Below, piece after piece: positions 24,963 through 37,600 of a DNA stretch of 64,000 bases (position 1 is its first letter; each line of letters opens with the position of its first letter). The position numbers and the translations under genes are program-made. The DNA is taken from assembly GCA_007449985.2 (NCBI GenBank), contig VIIQ02000592.1, forward strand, positions 310,001 through 374,000, written 5' to 3'. Below the pieces are notes generated by a model. The model saw only the letters and a program-made list of their open reading frames with translations, ran no database searches and had not been told where the DNA came from. Source of the stretch: Desmodesmus armatus (Eukaryota; Chlorophyta; Chlorophyceae; Sphaeropleales; Scenedesmaceae).

Positions 24963-26186
24963 CAGCCAGCTCGCATCATAGCAGAGTGCATGGGCTTGCT
25001 GCTGTAGTCATCTGTAATGGCTGTGCGGTGTTGCTGTGCGGTGTTCACGCCAGATGCAGGAGGTATACTTCAAATTTCGCGTTGATTCAAATAAAAACGA
25101 CGAAAGTGCCGCAGGCTGGCCGATCTGCTGCGGTCCACACTTGAACAACCTCAAATGCAGGCAAGTGGCTCTGTCCTTTGTTCAATGCGCTCAAAGGTAT
25201 GTTTGGACGATCAAGCACCAGCAGGACCTTTCTGACTGGTCACGGTTGTGTTCGGTGTGCTCTCCCCGATTCTGATGACGGACCAAATCTACAGCCAACA
25301 AGTAGATGTTCAGTCACTGTACGCCGCCAATACCACAGCTGGTTGAGAGCACACGTTGGCTGAGACCATCTTTGGCAGCTGTCCAAGGTTTGCAGGGAAT
25401 GTGTTGGGAAGCAACAGCGTGGTCCTGTTGCTTGCATTGCAAGCTGTTCTGTGCTATCATCACAACCATCAAACACAGCTTTCATGGCTCAAGTCAACCT
25501 CAGGTTGTCAGTCAGGTTGCCAGGCTGGCCCTGCCACGGCGGCTGACTCTGCGACCTCCGACCAACATAGAAGCCATCAAGCTCAAATTCACCATCAACA
25601 GACAACACAACCACAAAAGCGTATTCGATTGGACGCACCAGTAAGAGACCGCTGGGCTGTGATAGTCACAACAGCCCAGCCAAACGCCATATGGGGGTGT
25701 CGCAGCGAGCGGTGATGCACACAAACTCAGCAACAGCAATGCAACTCCATTATGCAACAGCAACAACCGGCCAACCCATAGCGATGTCGAACATTAGCAA
25801 GCTACCTTGTCCACCTACTTGTAACCTCATGTGTTCCAACAACGCCAACAGACCCAAACTGGCTTCTTGTAGGTCGCCGGGGTGGCCTGAAGTCTCGGCA
25901 CCCATGATGTGGCGCCAACAAAACCAACTGACAGACAAACGACAACAGAAACCAGGCTATCGTACAAACAATGCGTCGCTGATATGTGATGTGGAGTCCA
26001 CCTTCATGTTGATTTGTGATGTGTGTCATGCATGGGTGTGGCTGCTGTTCTGGCACCAATGCGATCAAAACGTGACACATATGCCCTGCCAGGGAGTGCA
26101 CCACCAGTTGGCGAGATGTCAGCAACTGCCTACGGTCCTTGAGCCGCAGCGTCGCGACAGTCACCCCCAGTGCCTAGGCAGGCTTG
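24963..26186. other. Intergenic, no recognised gene
   Basis: Upstream region of the LRR cyclase and downstream region of the secreted beta-sandwich gene. Only short unsupported frames are present. No TGTAA element was found on the minus strand here. Confidence 0.35.
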
Positions 26187-28051
26187 CTACAACAGGTACA
26201 CCATCGTCCGTGCTGCGCCTGGGAATGGTTTGCCGTCGGGGGCAGTATACTTGAGGATGCCAACATACCTGGCGCAAGGGCAGCATGCAGCAGCACCTGA
26301 TGTCAGCACGACAGGGCACGGATCAGACGAACTGACACAGACCCTACACCATACCTCTCGGCGCTCTGACTTTCCTGAGGAAGCTGTGGGTGGGAGTTCT
26401 GCATTACACAACGCCCTGGTGGGTGCTGCAGAAGCTGTCACTGCGCCACATGCTATCATGCTCTTTTGAACAAGGTGCTGCATCTGCCACAATGCCTGAT
26501 GAAGTGCTGCAAAAGCCGCATCTGTCACTGCGCCACATGTCCTATGCTGGTCTGAACAATGCGTCTGTAAGGAGGCAGCACAGCAACTACTCACCTGCTG
26601 GGTGGGTTGTTAGTCAGCTGCACCTCTCCAACTCCCAGCTCCACTGAGCAGCAGCCGGGTGCACCAGTCAGGTGCACAGGGTTGGGGCTGGCCTGGATGG
26701 GCAGCGCTGTGGCGATCACTGCACGCCGCTGCTCAGTGAACATCCACACATACACCTGCACTGTGATGGCCTTAGGAACGTCGACACCCTGCGGGATTGG
26801 ACATGGCATAATCAGGCAGTGGGTGATTTGCCAGAAGGCATGCGCCAGCAGCCTGCTGCCATTAGAGTGCAGTTGGGCGATGCTGCCTGTTTGCTCCCTG
26901 GTATGCACAGTTGCAGGAGTGCTGCATAAAGCAGCGGTTCAGGCGGTCAGTGTAACCTAACGGTGGTGTGCATCCCGCTGCGTTTTGCAGCAGCCAGGCA
27001 GAATGTTGCCCAGCACACGTAGGTGCACTAGGCCAGCAAGGCGATGCTTACGACAGTGCAAGTGTTTGTGGTCTTTGCTTGCTTGCTTTGTGCTGCTGCT
27101 AGTGAGGGACAGTTGCATGTCTGGATGCACGCTGGCAAAACACACATAACTAAACCCTTGACATTGGGAAGACCCTGCAAAAGCTGCAGGGAGATCATCC
27201 TGGAGAGTCCATGTCACAAGCTGAAATGAGTTGCCATCGGCGGTGTTTTTTTGGGGGGCTGGGCTTGTCTGCCAGTCTTGCTGCAGGTTCTTCTTGCAGG
27301 TGTGTCTTCCCACTTCATCTAGTGTGGAGAGTACGGCTCAGCGGTGAAAGTATCCACTTGTAACAACCTCCCCCCCCCCCAAATCATGCCAATGTGTGCT
27401 CACCTTGACAGTCACAATATACTCCCCTGCCATGAGTCCCTCCTGTGCCTCCACAAAGTCGTCCATGCCTGCTGTGTTGTTCGACTCTGTGATGACCTCC
27501 CCGTCTGCAGTGCTGAGGGCAAGGTCCACGTTGGTCTTGGGACCAAGGTCCCAGGCGAAGATGCCGATGCCTACATAGTCGTTGCCCTCTGGGACTTTGA
27601 TCTTCACACTGCCTTTGTCGCCTGTTGCTTTGAGGGGTACCCTGTACAGGGTCCCTGCCCGGATGCCTGGGGAAGAGATCCTGACAGTTGCTGCGCTGTG
27701 GGAGCTGATCTTGTGCCTGTGCTTGACTGTGTGCACCCGCTGCAGCATTATGTAAGGGGCTGCTAGGATGGAGGAGTCCCTGCTGCTGGTGGTTGGGGTG
27801 TGGCTTGAGTTGCTGAAACTGCCTGGTTGGTTGCGCAGCTCCTGCAACCACAGCGGCTGGCGGACCTGCTGCCTTGCTGCTGCTACCCGCTGGTTCCGTG
27901 TAGGAACATCGCTTGCACTTTTTCCTTGCGGTGAGCTGGGTGGTGATGGGAGGGGGGCTGCAACCACCATGCCAGCTGCTACCAACACAAGCATGAGCAA
28001 CAATGAGTGCTGGCCCCGCATTGGGTGCCCTGTAAGCTGGCTGCCTCCCAT
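26187..28051 (-). CDS. Secreted protein with PPC-like beta-sandwich, 3 exons, about 307 aa
   Basis: Exons 28051-27404, 26788-26595, 26268-26187, with GTGAGC and GTGAGT donors, CAG acceptors and consistent phases; stop TAG at 26187-26189. The chosen start gives MGGSQLTGHPMRG followed by a hydrophobic core (LLLMLVLVAAGMVVAA), a good signal peptide; the frame is open further upstream but without a better start. After a Ser/Pro/Gln-rich linker comes a block beginning TLYRVPLKATGDKGSVKIKV and running through FAWDLGPKTNVDLALS to GEYIVTVK. Its spacing resembles bacterial-type pre-peptidase C-terminal (PPC) beta-sandwiches. No protease domain is attached. The domain name is a weak call; a secreted beta-rich protein is a firmer one. 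It is head-to-head with the tryptophan gene. Confidence 0.5.
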
Positions 28052-28455
28052 AATCAATATGTATACTTGAAAATCAAGCTTGTGTCGACGTGAATGGGGC
28101 CGAGAGCAAAGGCAGAAACTGGGCCTGCTTGGCCCTTCGGCAGTTGACAGGTGGGTTGGATCCAGGAGGAGCACATAAGCTAGTGCGAACGATGTTTGCG
28201 CATGCACAGATGAATCCTTGGCACTCTCACTAGTCGGCTCGCCCAATGAGACATACAACTGTCTCGGTCAAAAAACTGCTGTACTACAGTGTAGCATTCT
28301 GTTGCGCGAACGAGGAAGGAACCCCGCGCAAACGCCATTACAACCAACTTATAACATACTAAACACGTCCAATCAGACTGTCCCGCTGCAATTTCGTTCC
28401 CAGCTGCTGATCCAACCAGCAGTGCCAGGCCAAAGTGTTCCTGAGCAGCAAGGAA
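28052..28455. promoter_or_regulatory. Divergent promoter region, about 400 bases
   Basis: The start codons of the minus-strand secreted protein (28051) and the plus-strand phosphoribosylanthranilate isomerase (28456) are only 404 bases apart. Both promoters and both 5' untranslated regions must fit here. I see no obvious TATA box. Confidence 0.5.
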
Positions 28456-30648
28456 ATGTTGTCAAGCAATTCTTTTAGCAGCAGTCAAGCGTCTGGGGCA
28501 TTCTGGGGGCATGCACCGGTCAATTGCAGGCCTCTCTGCAGGCAAGGCACAGACAGGGACAGAGGCATTAGGGCAGCCAATGTGGCCCCGCTGACATATG
28601 TGACAGTCTGCTTTGCCAAACTGCTTGATGTTGCAATCATTTTTGCAGGCCACACATGGTCAACAGGACCTACAGGAGCTGCCGCTGCTCAGTATCAGCA
28701 GGCACACCGCAGCATCGGCAGCAGCAAAAAGTCATGGTCAAGGTACGGCAGCACACACTGTGATTAGGCCCTGCCGTGTGACTTGTCAAAGCATTTGTGA
28801 CACGCAATGTAGTCGTGTTCACAATCTTACAAGTCAGCAGCAGCAAGGAGATGTAGGAGGTGATCCTCGGTCTGTGCCATGGGTCGCTCACGCCAGGTTG
28901 GCAGGGTAGGGTGTTGTGTGGCAGAAGCCCCAGCAGGCATGTGGCAGCAATTGTAGACAAACGATTTGTGCTGATGCCGGTTGCTGCAGGTGTGTGGCAT
29001 CACCAACCCCTCAGATGCACAGCATGCAGTCCAGCAAGGAGCAGACTTGATCGGTGAGGGAGTTGACTTGGGAGCGTCCAACTGCACAGGCCTTGTACGC
29101 CTGCCCCGCCTCCGCTTGTACGCTCCATCGGTGTCCTGGTTGTCGATGTTGGCATTTTTTGTTGCTGCCTGATTTGCTTGAACTGTGGAGCAAGAAACGC
29201 CTTTGGCGGATGGGGAAATTGGGACAAGCATGTCTGCAGCAGCGGCTAGGTCTCCTTGGACATCAGCAGGGCACACCAACACTGCAATCAACCCAAACCT
29301 TGTCACACACAAGCAATGGCGGGGGTCACTGCAATGACCGCAGCCCGAGCTTGGAACTCTGTTGGAATCCACATGCCTGACACTGCCTTGCGCTCCAGGG
29401 AGTCCCCCACCCCTCCAAGCACCCATCTTCCTGCATCACACTCTGTGGCCCACATGCTGCTGCGCTCACTGATCTTTCAACACACCCCACATCCCTTGTC
29501 TCGCCTTGGCACATGGCAGGGATGATCATGTGGCCCAAGGCAAAGCGTGCTGTGAGCGATGAGACTGCTGCCGCTGTAGCCGCCGCTGCCAAGGCTGGTG
29601 GGGCGGCAGCAGTGGGTGTGTTGTGGACGAGGACGCTCCCACCATCACGCAGCGCTGTAGGCAGGCTGGCATTGCTGTGGCGCAGCTGCATGGGGATGCC
29701 AGCAGGGCATGCCTGAATGACATCCCTGAGGACCTGCAGGTGTGGTGTTCAAATCCTGCTGATGGCTTTGGTGAATTGAATTTGCTGAAACCTGTTGTGA
29801 TTTCACTTATGTTTGCCATTGAGGACTTGCCAATGTGGCCCTGAGGGGAGCATGGGCTGGCTGGTAGCAGCAGGCGTCCAGGGTCAGCCTGAGGAATGCT
29901 GTGGGTGAAGCAGACCAAACATGCTTGTCAATGTGTGCAGCAACAGTTGCTGCAAACTTAGCTTCTGCTATGTGATTCGTCACTAATCTGGCCCAACCTA
30001 GTGGTTGCTGCTGTTGCAGGTGGTGTATGTACTGAATGCGGATGACAGCGGCTGCATCAAGACACCGATACCTGGCACGCCGGGGGCCCCTGTGCTGCAG
30101 CGTAGCATAGATTGGCTGTTGGTGGATGGCATGCAGGTGGGCAGCAATGATGCTGATAGCTCTGTCTGGTGTCTGGTTGGTGCAGTGGTCACACACAATT
30201 GCCTCTTTCTTCGTCCCGGCGTCAGAGGGAAGGAGACTCAAAGCTCCCAAGTCCATGGCTATTTGATGTATGTAGCACATGATCAGCACTGTGTTGGTTG
30301 TGCAGTGAACTAACTGAGCACTTACAGCGGCACTTTCTGCTTGCACTTGTACTGGCTTGTATGCTTGCTGACTGTATGTGTCTGGGTGTCTGCGGCTGGT
30401 GCTGGTGAGTTGCAGGGGGGCTCTGGCAAAACTTTTGACTGGCACAGCTTGCAAGTGCCAACCAGCCTACCCAAACGGGGTTGGCTGCTGGCAGGAGGGC
30501 TGCACCCTGGCAACGTTGCCGAAGCTGTGGCGATAGCCCAGCCAACTGCAGTGGACGTGTCTAGCGGGTGTGTGGGCCAGATGGCTTGTTGAAGGACATA
30601 GAGAAAGTGACAGCGTTCATTCAGGCGGCCAAGCAGGGCAGCAGTTGA
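28456..30648 (+). CDS. PAI1: Phosphoribosylanthranilate isomerase (tryptophan biosynthesis), plastid-targeted
   Basis: Catalyses the Amadori rearrangement of phosphoribosylanthranilate in tryptophan synthesis. Exons: 28456-28541, 28649-28742, 28990-29053, 29520-29739, 30020-30136, 30416-30648. The first intron has a GC donor (CAG|GCAAGG); its phase fits. The N-terminus [14 protein letters not shown] plus an Arg/Ser-rich second exon looks like a chloroplast transit peptide. Family motifs: [22 protein letters not shown] (catalytic Cys), [75 protein letters not shown]. Two one-base gaps break the frame, at about 29621 (GTG-TT-GTG before DEDAPTI) and 30566-30568 (after VDVSSG). Both look like homopolymer contractions, so a sequencing error is more likely than a pseudogene. 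An alternative Met lies in exon 2. Confidence 0.85.
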
Positions 30649-31306
30649 GAGTGATTGGTGTCTGTATATGTGACCTCAACGAGATGGAGTGGTTGGGAGC
30701 AGGAGGTGGACATGGCGGTGGGCCAGGCGCCCAGCCTGGCAGGCAGGACGGTCCCCTTCAGCACTGCAGGCGGTGGCAACAGCATGCTGGTGTTGCTCAC
30801 CTTGGTTAAACCGAAACTGAGCAAGTGGCCACTTAGAAACTCCACTGGCACCTTTGCAAGCTTAATGTGCATGGCGGTTAGGTCATTGACTGCTTGCAAG
30901 CCAGCTCCAAAAATGCCATCCAAGACCATTCGTTGATGTCTTGACGCGGCCACCTTTCAGGCAGGCTTTTGTTGCACTTGTGCAAACCTTGTTCGCAGTT
31001 GTTGCCCAGAAGGAAGGCAAAGCGTACAGTAGTTCATACGTGAAGACGAAGTCTGCAACTCTCATCGATAATACATTGTGCCCCAGGCCTCTGTCTCGCC
31101 CTCTGGTCCGCCCTGTGTGCCACTATCTGATCTGGGGAATTCTGTCTGTTGAAAAAGCAGCTGGGTCCCCTTGTCTGGGCTTTCCTGAGCTCTCATTGCA
31201 CTAGAGCCAGTCTTTATACGTCTGAGGAGCTCTCAGCACAGTTTTCATCAGCCTGTAGCCACCCCAGCCAGACAGCAGCTGCACACACGGCTACACAGCA
31301 GCTGGG
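30649..31306. other. Intergenic, promoter region of ALG5
   Basis: No supported coding frame. Both neighbours are on the plus strand. No TGTAA element was seen for the upstream gene. Confidence 0.35.
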
Positions 31307-32937
31307 ATGGGCATCATCGCGATGATGGCAGCCTTGGCAGGGGCTGCAGCCATCGCCTTTGCCATAACGCAGCTGCTTAAATATTTTGACCAGCTCGACA
31401 AGGAGTCTTCCACAGCACTCATGCTGCAGTTAGAGGACCCCAACAGCCTCACACCCCTGCCCTGCCCCTCTGTCTGGGCCCCAGCCACCAAGCAGCTGTC
31501 AATCGTTATCCCAGCATACAACGAAGAGGACAGACTGCCTGCAACCCTGGACGAAACCCTGGCATACCTGCAGCGCCGGCGGAACAAGCAGGGCCCTGCC
31601 TTTACATACGAAGTCATCATCGTTGACGACGGCAGCAAGGACAGCACAGCAGCAGTAGCCCTGGGGTATGTCAAGAAGGAGGGCGTGGACGCCGTGCGGC
31701 TGCTGCGGCTGCCGTACAATTGCGGCAAGGGCAGGGCAGTGCGGGAGGGCATGCTCATCGCCCGGGGTCAGTCCTGTCTGTTCATGGATGCAGATGGTGC
31801 AACCCGGGTGTCTGACATGGAGCTACTCGAAGCAGCGCTGCAGGAAGTCGCATCCAGCAAAGACAGCACCATCAGCAAAGACAGCAAGGCAAACGGCAGC
31901 GCGGCAGGCGGTGCTGCTGCTGCCAGCATGGCCGGCAGCAGCGCGGGGTACCTCGCTGCAACAGTAGGCAGCCGGGCGCACCTGGAGCAGGAGGCGCTTG
32001 CCAAACGTTCCAGGCTGCGGAACTTCCTCATGCATGGCTTTCACATGCTTGTGGTGTTTGTGGCAGGCGGGGCGGTGAAGGACACGCAGTGTGGGTTCAA
32101 GATGTTCAGCCGGCACGCTGCCGCGCTGCTGTATACGAATCAGCGCCTCCAGCGCTGGTGCTTTGATGTGGAGCTGCTGTACCTGTGCACACGGCTGAGG
32201 ATACCAGTGAAGGAGGTGCAGGTGGGTGGGACGTGTTGATGCAGAGACTGCAGCCAAGCAAGGCATATGTGTTTTGTGTGGGCTGTTGGTGGGACGGGGG
32301 GGGGGGGCTCTTGGCACACATACTGTCACGAGGTGCAGGTGGGTGGGGCGTGATGAGGGTACAAAGACTGCAACCAAGCAAGGCTTCATGTGTGTTGTGT
32401 GTGCTGTTGTCTGGATGAAGCTTGGCGGGGGGGGGGTCACTTTTTGGCACATGGACTGAACGACGTGGTGCAAGCAGCCACATGAACAGCGTATGTCGCA
32501 TCCCCGCAGTCTAGCGCAGCTTGCTGTCTCCCGGAGTGCTGCTTGCCCGGCTTGCTAGGACTGCCGCCGCATGTACCATACCTGTGCTGCTACATCACTT
32601 GTCCAACCACCTGTCTGACCACAAACACGAACCGTCTTGACGGCCGCAACCTTCAAACTGTCACCCTGCGAGTGCTACTACTGCATGCTGATGAGCATAT
32701 GCCTACGTATGTTGCTGCCGGTCTCTGCTCCCTCCACACATATGTGCTTGTGTGCAGGTCAAGTGGGTCGAGATGCCAGGCAGCAAGATTCGTGCCAGCA
32801 GCATCGTCCACATGGCATTTGAGCTGGCGGTGATCAAGCTAGCCTACCAGTGGCTGCGTGTGTGGACAGTCAAGACAGATGCAGACGACAACGGGGGCAG
32901 CAGCAAGCAGCAGTCTAGGAGGCTCAAGGCAGCGTGA
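31307..32937 (+). CDS. ALG5: Dolichyl-phosphate beta-glucosyltransferase ALG5, 2 exons, about 364 aa
   Basis: Transfers glucose from UDP-glucose to dolichyl phosphate on the cytosolic face of the ER, supplying the donor for the last three glucoses of the N-glycan precursor. Exons 31307-32221 and 32758-32937, phase 0. One N-terminal membrane helix (MAALAGAAAIAFAITQLL) precedes a GT-A family 2 domain: LSIVIPAYNEEDRLPATL, EVIIVDDGSKDST, NCGKGRAVREGML, MDADGATR (DXD), GSRAHLEQEALAKRSRLR, KDTQCGFKMFSR, WCFDVELLYLC. Exon 2 gives VKWVEMPGSKIRASSIVHM. A Ser/Ala/Gly-rich insert of about 40 residues follows the DXD region, making it longer than yeast (334) or human (324) ALG5. The intron contains a tandem duplication of its own donor site. 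Confidence 0.94.
32213..32462 (+). repeat. Tandem duplication covering the ALG5 exon 1 end and donor site
   Basis: Two diverged copies of about 120 bases, 32213-32329 and 32330-32462, each begin GAGGTGCAGGTGGGTGGG, run through AGACTGCA(G/A)CCAAGCAAGGC and end in a G-run before TTGGCACA. The first copy contains the true exon end and donor; the second puts a copy of the same donor 118 bases downstream, inside the intron. Confidence 0.8.
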
Positions 32938-34215
32938 GCAGGCTTGCAGTGGCGGCAGCGCCAATGACTTAACGCCATTTGCGCTTTGCTTTGCCCCCCT
33001 CTCCTCTTGGGATCAGCAGCATCGACGATCAGCAGCACTGATCCTGAGGAGAGGATGAGCAGCAGGAAGCACAGCGGGCAAGTTGGTGCAGCAGCTGCTC
33101 CTCCTCGGGGAAACAGGTCGTGAGCTTGCAGCTGCCAACGGACTACTGCAGCAGCAGCAGTGTCAGAAGTTGTTTTGGAGCGAGTGGGTGGTGTGTGTGG
33201 GTTGGTGAAGCTGTTGGCAGCTAGGGACAGGACAGCATAACCTGGTTTGGGTGTGCTGGAGGGAGTTTCAACATTGGTGGTTGCTGGCTATTGGGCTTGG
33301 TTGGCATATGACAGTAACTGTAGCAAACCCTGCTGCGTATGTCGCTCTCGGAGGCCACAGTGGTGTGTGTTTGATGCTGGTTGTGCTTCCATCAGGTTGT
33401 CATGCAGTACAGGCATTGCGGTTGGTTTCTTTGAGTTCCCCTGGGTACACATACACAGCTCGAAGGCCTGCCGTTGTGTGCGTTGGCAAGCAGCTGGACT
33501 AGCGATGGCAGCTGTGTAAGTTGCTCAACAGTATACTAGGCTACAGGTCCATGCGGGTTTGGGTGTGCTGTGGTTCAAACAGCAGCTGCCTCAAGTGGTT
33601 TTGGGGCACCGTTAGTGACCCTGCAGCTGCTGCTTGTGGTCCAAGTAACAAGGGCATTGGCTGAAAGCTCTACCTCTCTGGGGAGTGTGCCGCATTGTGT
33701 AGGGTGCCACAGCTTGCAGACCGCATGCACTGACAGCTTGCTGAGCACGTGCAGTCTTTTGGGGAACAAGGTGATCATGTGTTCCGTACTGCTGCCGGGC
33801 ATGCTTGATGCATTGTGACAAGTGTTCAACAACGATGCCTGGCACCCAGGCAGCAGCAGTCAACACAATCTGACAGGGGCGTAGTGATATGCTGTCTCTC
33901 AGACCCTCCCTTCAAACTACCCAGCTGTCTTGGCATGCCCACTATGGCCGCCAATCATCCAAACCACCAGCTCCTGAATTTGTTTGTCCCAATGTCTGCG
34001 CACTCCTGCAACTGGCCCCCACCACCAGCCCGTGCTCTCTGTGTTACAAGCAGCAAAGCTTCCCTCACTCAAGGCCAGCCCCTGGGTGTTGCACATGAGG
34101 CTTCCCTTCACATGGTTGACAGGCACCACATCAGCATGCAGACTCGCAAGGCAGGCAGTGTGTGCTGCACGATGCATCCCATAGGGCTGCCTCCAGCAGA
34201 GCCCTCGGATCTGCA
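32938..34215. other. ALG5 3' region, no other gene seen
   Basis: Holds the ALG5 3' untranslated region, with a TGTAA element at 33515-33519, then unassigned sequence up to the retrotransposon cluster. A plus-strand open frame near 33815-34423 has no recognisable motif and runs into the retrotransposon 3' end, so I do not call it. Confidence 0.4.
33515..33519 (+). promoter_or_regulatory. Candidate TGTAA polyadenylation signal
   Basis: TGTAA on the plus strand, about 580 bases after the ALG5 stop codon, a usual distance for long chlorophyte 3' untranslated regions. Confidence 0.5.
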
Positions 34216-34639
34216 TACACCTAGGGACAAAAGTTTTTACAACCGACACAAATTCCCTGTCCCCACAGTCAGTCAGTGTTCGTTACAAAGAGGCCTCAAG
34301 GACCCAGCCAACCCGATGCAAGCCCCGGGACCCAATCCATGTCCCGCCCTTGTAACTCAAGGCGCCACCAATCCTACTCAAGACAGCCCAACCACCTGTG
34401 GCACACAAGCTGTGTTAGCATGAAACACGCACAAGGCATAAAAGCGAACGGATGCGCGGCCAAGATCGCACATGCACATGCTGACGCAGACAAGCAGGCA
34501 GTTCAAGAGCTGACATGGCAATGCAAGCATGACTAGCTGACCCAACCCAAGCTGGCACATGCATCACTGCCCCCGCCCCGTCGGCTAACAGGGTAAAGCA
34601 ACCAGAAACACCAAGCACAACAGGAGACATGCAAGGCAG

Positions 34640-37600
34640 TCAACCATCAGGCAAGGCTGGAGAAGCACAGTGAACTCCCAACAGATCACTGTTCACCCGC
34701 AAAAAAGGGTGGTCAGGGGCCAGCTGGGGGAACCAAGACGCTGGAGCCACACGCAACACAACAAAATCCTGCAACAACTCCCAAAAGCGGGCTACTGCCT
34801 GCCGCTTCACTTCCTCCAGTTTAGCAGCGGCTTGCTGCTGCCGCTGCTGCTGCTCAAGCTGCGTGAGCGCCTGCCGGCGCTGCTGGACCTGCTCCTGATG
34901 CTGCTGCTGCACGTCAGAGAGGGCTGCAGGCTGCAAGAGGTCAGTGATGAGCTGCTGATCATCGGGGACTGCTGGAAGCTGCTGCTGCGCTGCGTCTACC
35001 GCTGCTCGATGCTGCTGCAAACCCGCAAAGTTGGCTGCCTTCCGACCCATGTCCATAGCATTGATGGCCGCAAGGCACACCACACGCCACACACCCTTGT
35101 GCAGGGGGCGTGCACCCGGGATCCCATTGGCCCCGGGACACAACATACACAAGACATGATGGGGCTCAAGGGGCCCGGGGAACCAACCTGATATGTGCTG
35201 TTGTAGCTGGGCCACAACAGCTTGGGCAACAGAACACTCCCAGTAGTGGTGGCGCCTGCCGGGCTGACCACCGCTCACTGGGCCACACACACACTCGCGA
35301 TCAAGCATATGCATGCGCTCTGCTGTTGCCAGGCCATTGAGAGCCAACCGCCAAAAAACTTCCTTATAATGGTTGTCCCACCGCAGCCTCCAGAGTTGGC
35401 GCTGCGCTGCAGCAACCGACTTACAACAGGCGTCCACACTATCCGGGTCGCCTCGCACCACCACAGGGGCAACAGAATCAACAAAGTCCCGACGATACCG
35501 CGCACGCAGGTCTGCCAAGGGCCGCAGCTGCAGGGCAGTGGCCTTGCGCACAGACAACGCCGAGATAGGAACAGTGGCGGCGCCGAGGCGCCACCCCAAA
35601 CCAGACACCAGGCCACACTCCACTTGCAGCTCGCGCTGCGTGACAGCACGCGAAAAGCTAGCTGGTGACAAGCCATCGGTCTCCAAAAACACTTCGAGCG
35701 CCCCATGAACCACCGGGGTCGCTGCCTCAGCAGCGTTCCGCCAGCCAAGAGGCAGAGCAGACAGGACGCCCTCCAAGTCAGCCAGCTCGCTATCGGCATC
35801 AGCCCACGGGCCCCGGTACGGGTTCCGTGCTGCCAACGGGGTGATCGTGCGCACAGCGCGCACCGCATCCCCGATCGTCAACAGAGCATGACGGACAAAA
35901 CCACCTCCATTCAAAGCCCACCGTCCTGAAGCTGATCGATCACGGCCTCGCGGCACAATCTGCAACCCCCTGGGCCCTACGGTTGTAGCAGGTGCCGGGG
36001 CAGGGGCAAGCAAGTTGCCCCACAGGGGGGCATCAGCACACCATGAACCAGGGGGCAACACGGCCCCACCAAGGGGGGGCGCCGGCAGCGCAGGGGAAAC
36101 TGGCACCCCCACTACCTGCACCGGCCCAAGAGCCTGAAGGCCAGTTAACATACGGCGCATGGCTGCTGGAGCCCGCTGTACAGTCGGGTAGTCCAGCCAA
36201 GCCAATGGGCCACACGACATGTCAAGCGAGCGCAAGATGGCTCGCCCAAGAAGAATCCACGGCTCTGCTGTGTCGGCAGGGGCGCTCACAAACCTAGCAC
36301 CCCACCAGGCATGCCGCGCACGGATGTGCTCCTTCCACGGCATGGCCCCGAAACCGCCCAGAGCTGGTTTGCCCACCAGCAACTGTGCGGACACACCACA
36401 AAAAAGACGCCCCCCCTCTCCAGGGGCAACGCCACGGTCAACAAGGCATGCCACCGCCGCAGAGAGCTGCTGGCACTCTGCTGCAGATGGCACGTCAGAA
36501 AACTCTGCTGCATACAACAACTTTGAGACCCCATAGGCTGCACTCCCCAGCCCCCGCCCAAACGCAGACAAGTGTTTCAGGCGAGATTGCCGCCGCAGGG
36601 CAGCCACCACGTTGGGGGAGCGCTCTGCAAAAACGGAGGACACCCCCCCACTAATGGTTACTCCCAACACGGTTGCTGAAGTCACCACCTGCGGCTGCTG
36701 CTGCTGCTGCTGCTGTTGCTGCTGGTGCTGTTGCTGTTGCTGAGCATGCATGAGGATTGCCTGGCGCCCCAACAACAGCAGCTTAGTCTTGCCGATGTTA
36801 AGGTGCTGCCCAGATGCAGCAGCAAAGGTACCCATGACACCCAAGAAAGCAGGCAATTCGGCAGGTCGGGGAAGGTAAACCTGGGTGTCATCTGCAAACT
36901 GGCTGCTAGTAAGGTTCACACCCAACACAGAGACACTGACCCCTTTCTGCCGTAAAAAACGAAAGAGCGCTTCCGCCACACACAAGTACAACAGGGGAGA
37001 CAACGGGCACCCCTGGCGCACGCCAGCCTCAAACTCCTTAGGGGCAGACGCATAGCCATTGATGACGACCCGGGCTCTGGTTGCGGACAAGAGTGTCTGC
37101 ACCCATGCACAATAGGCCTCTCCCACACCCATCTCCTTCAGCACATCCAACAAGAAGCCGCGGTCAATGGTGTCATAAGCCTTGGCGAAATCTAAGAGTG
37201 CAACCACCAACTCACTATCAACGGGCAAGCCCTCTGCCAACAACTGAAGGGTCAGTATGTTGGATCCACTACGGCGGCCCCGAAGGAACGCCGTCTGTGA
37301 CGGAGAGACGACAGCCTGCAAGGCTGGCTGTAGTCTGTCCGCCAGCACCCGTGCTAGAAGCCGATAGTCTGTATTCAGCAACGTGATTGGCCGGTACCCC
37401 ACTGTCTCGAGGGGGTCGCCGCCAGGCTTAAGGATGGCCACAATGGCGCCATCCAAGAAATTTCTGGGGACTCGCCCAGTGCTGCCAATCGCACCAAAGA
37501 CGCGCACCAAAACAGGCAAAATAAGGTCCTTGAATCGCTTGTACACTGTCAACGGCAGCCCATCGGGGCCAGGAGCTGTGCCAGGCCTTGAGGAGGACAT

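Noticed and set aside
25802..26164. Extra exon after the end of the secreted beta-sandwich gene
   Set aside because: The only intron that would join it is about 28 bases, too short.
33815..34423. Plus-strand frame of about 200 codons
   Set aside because: No motif or splice support and it overlaps the LINE 3' end.
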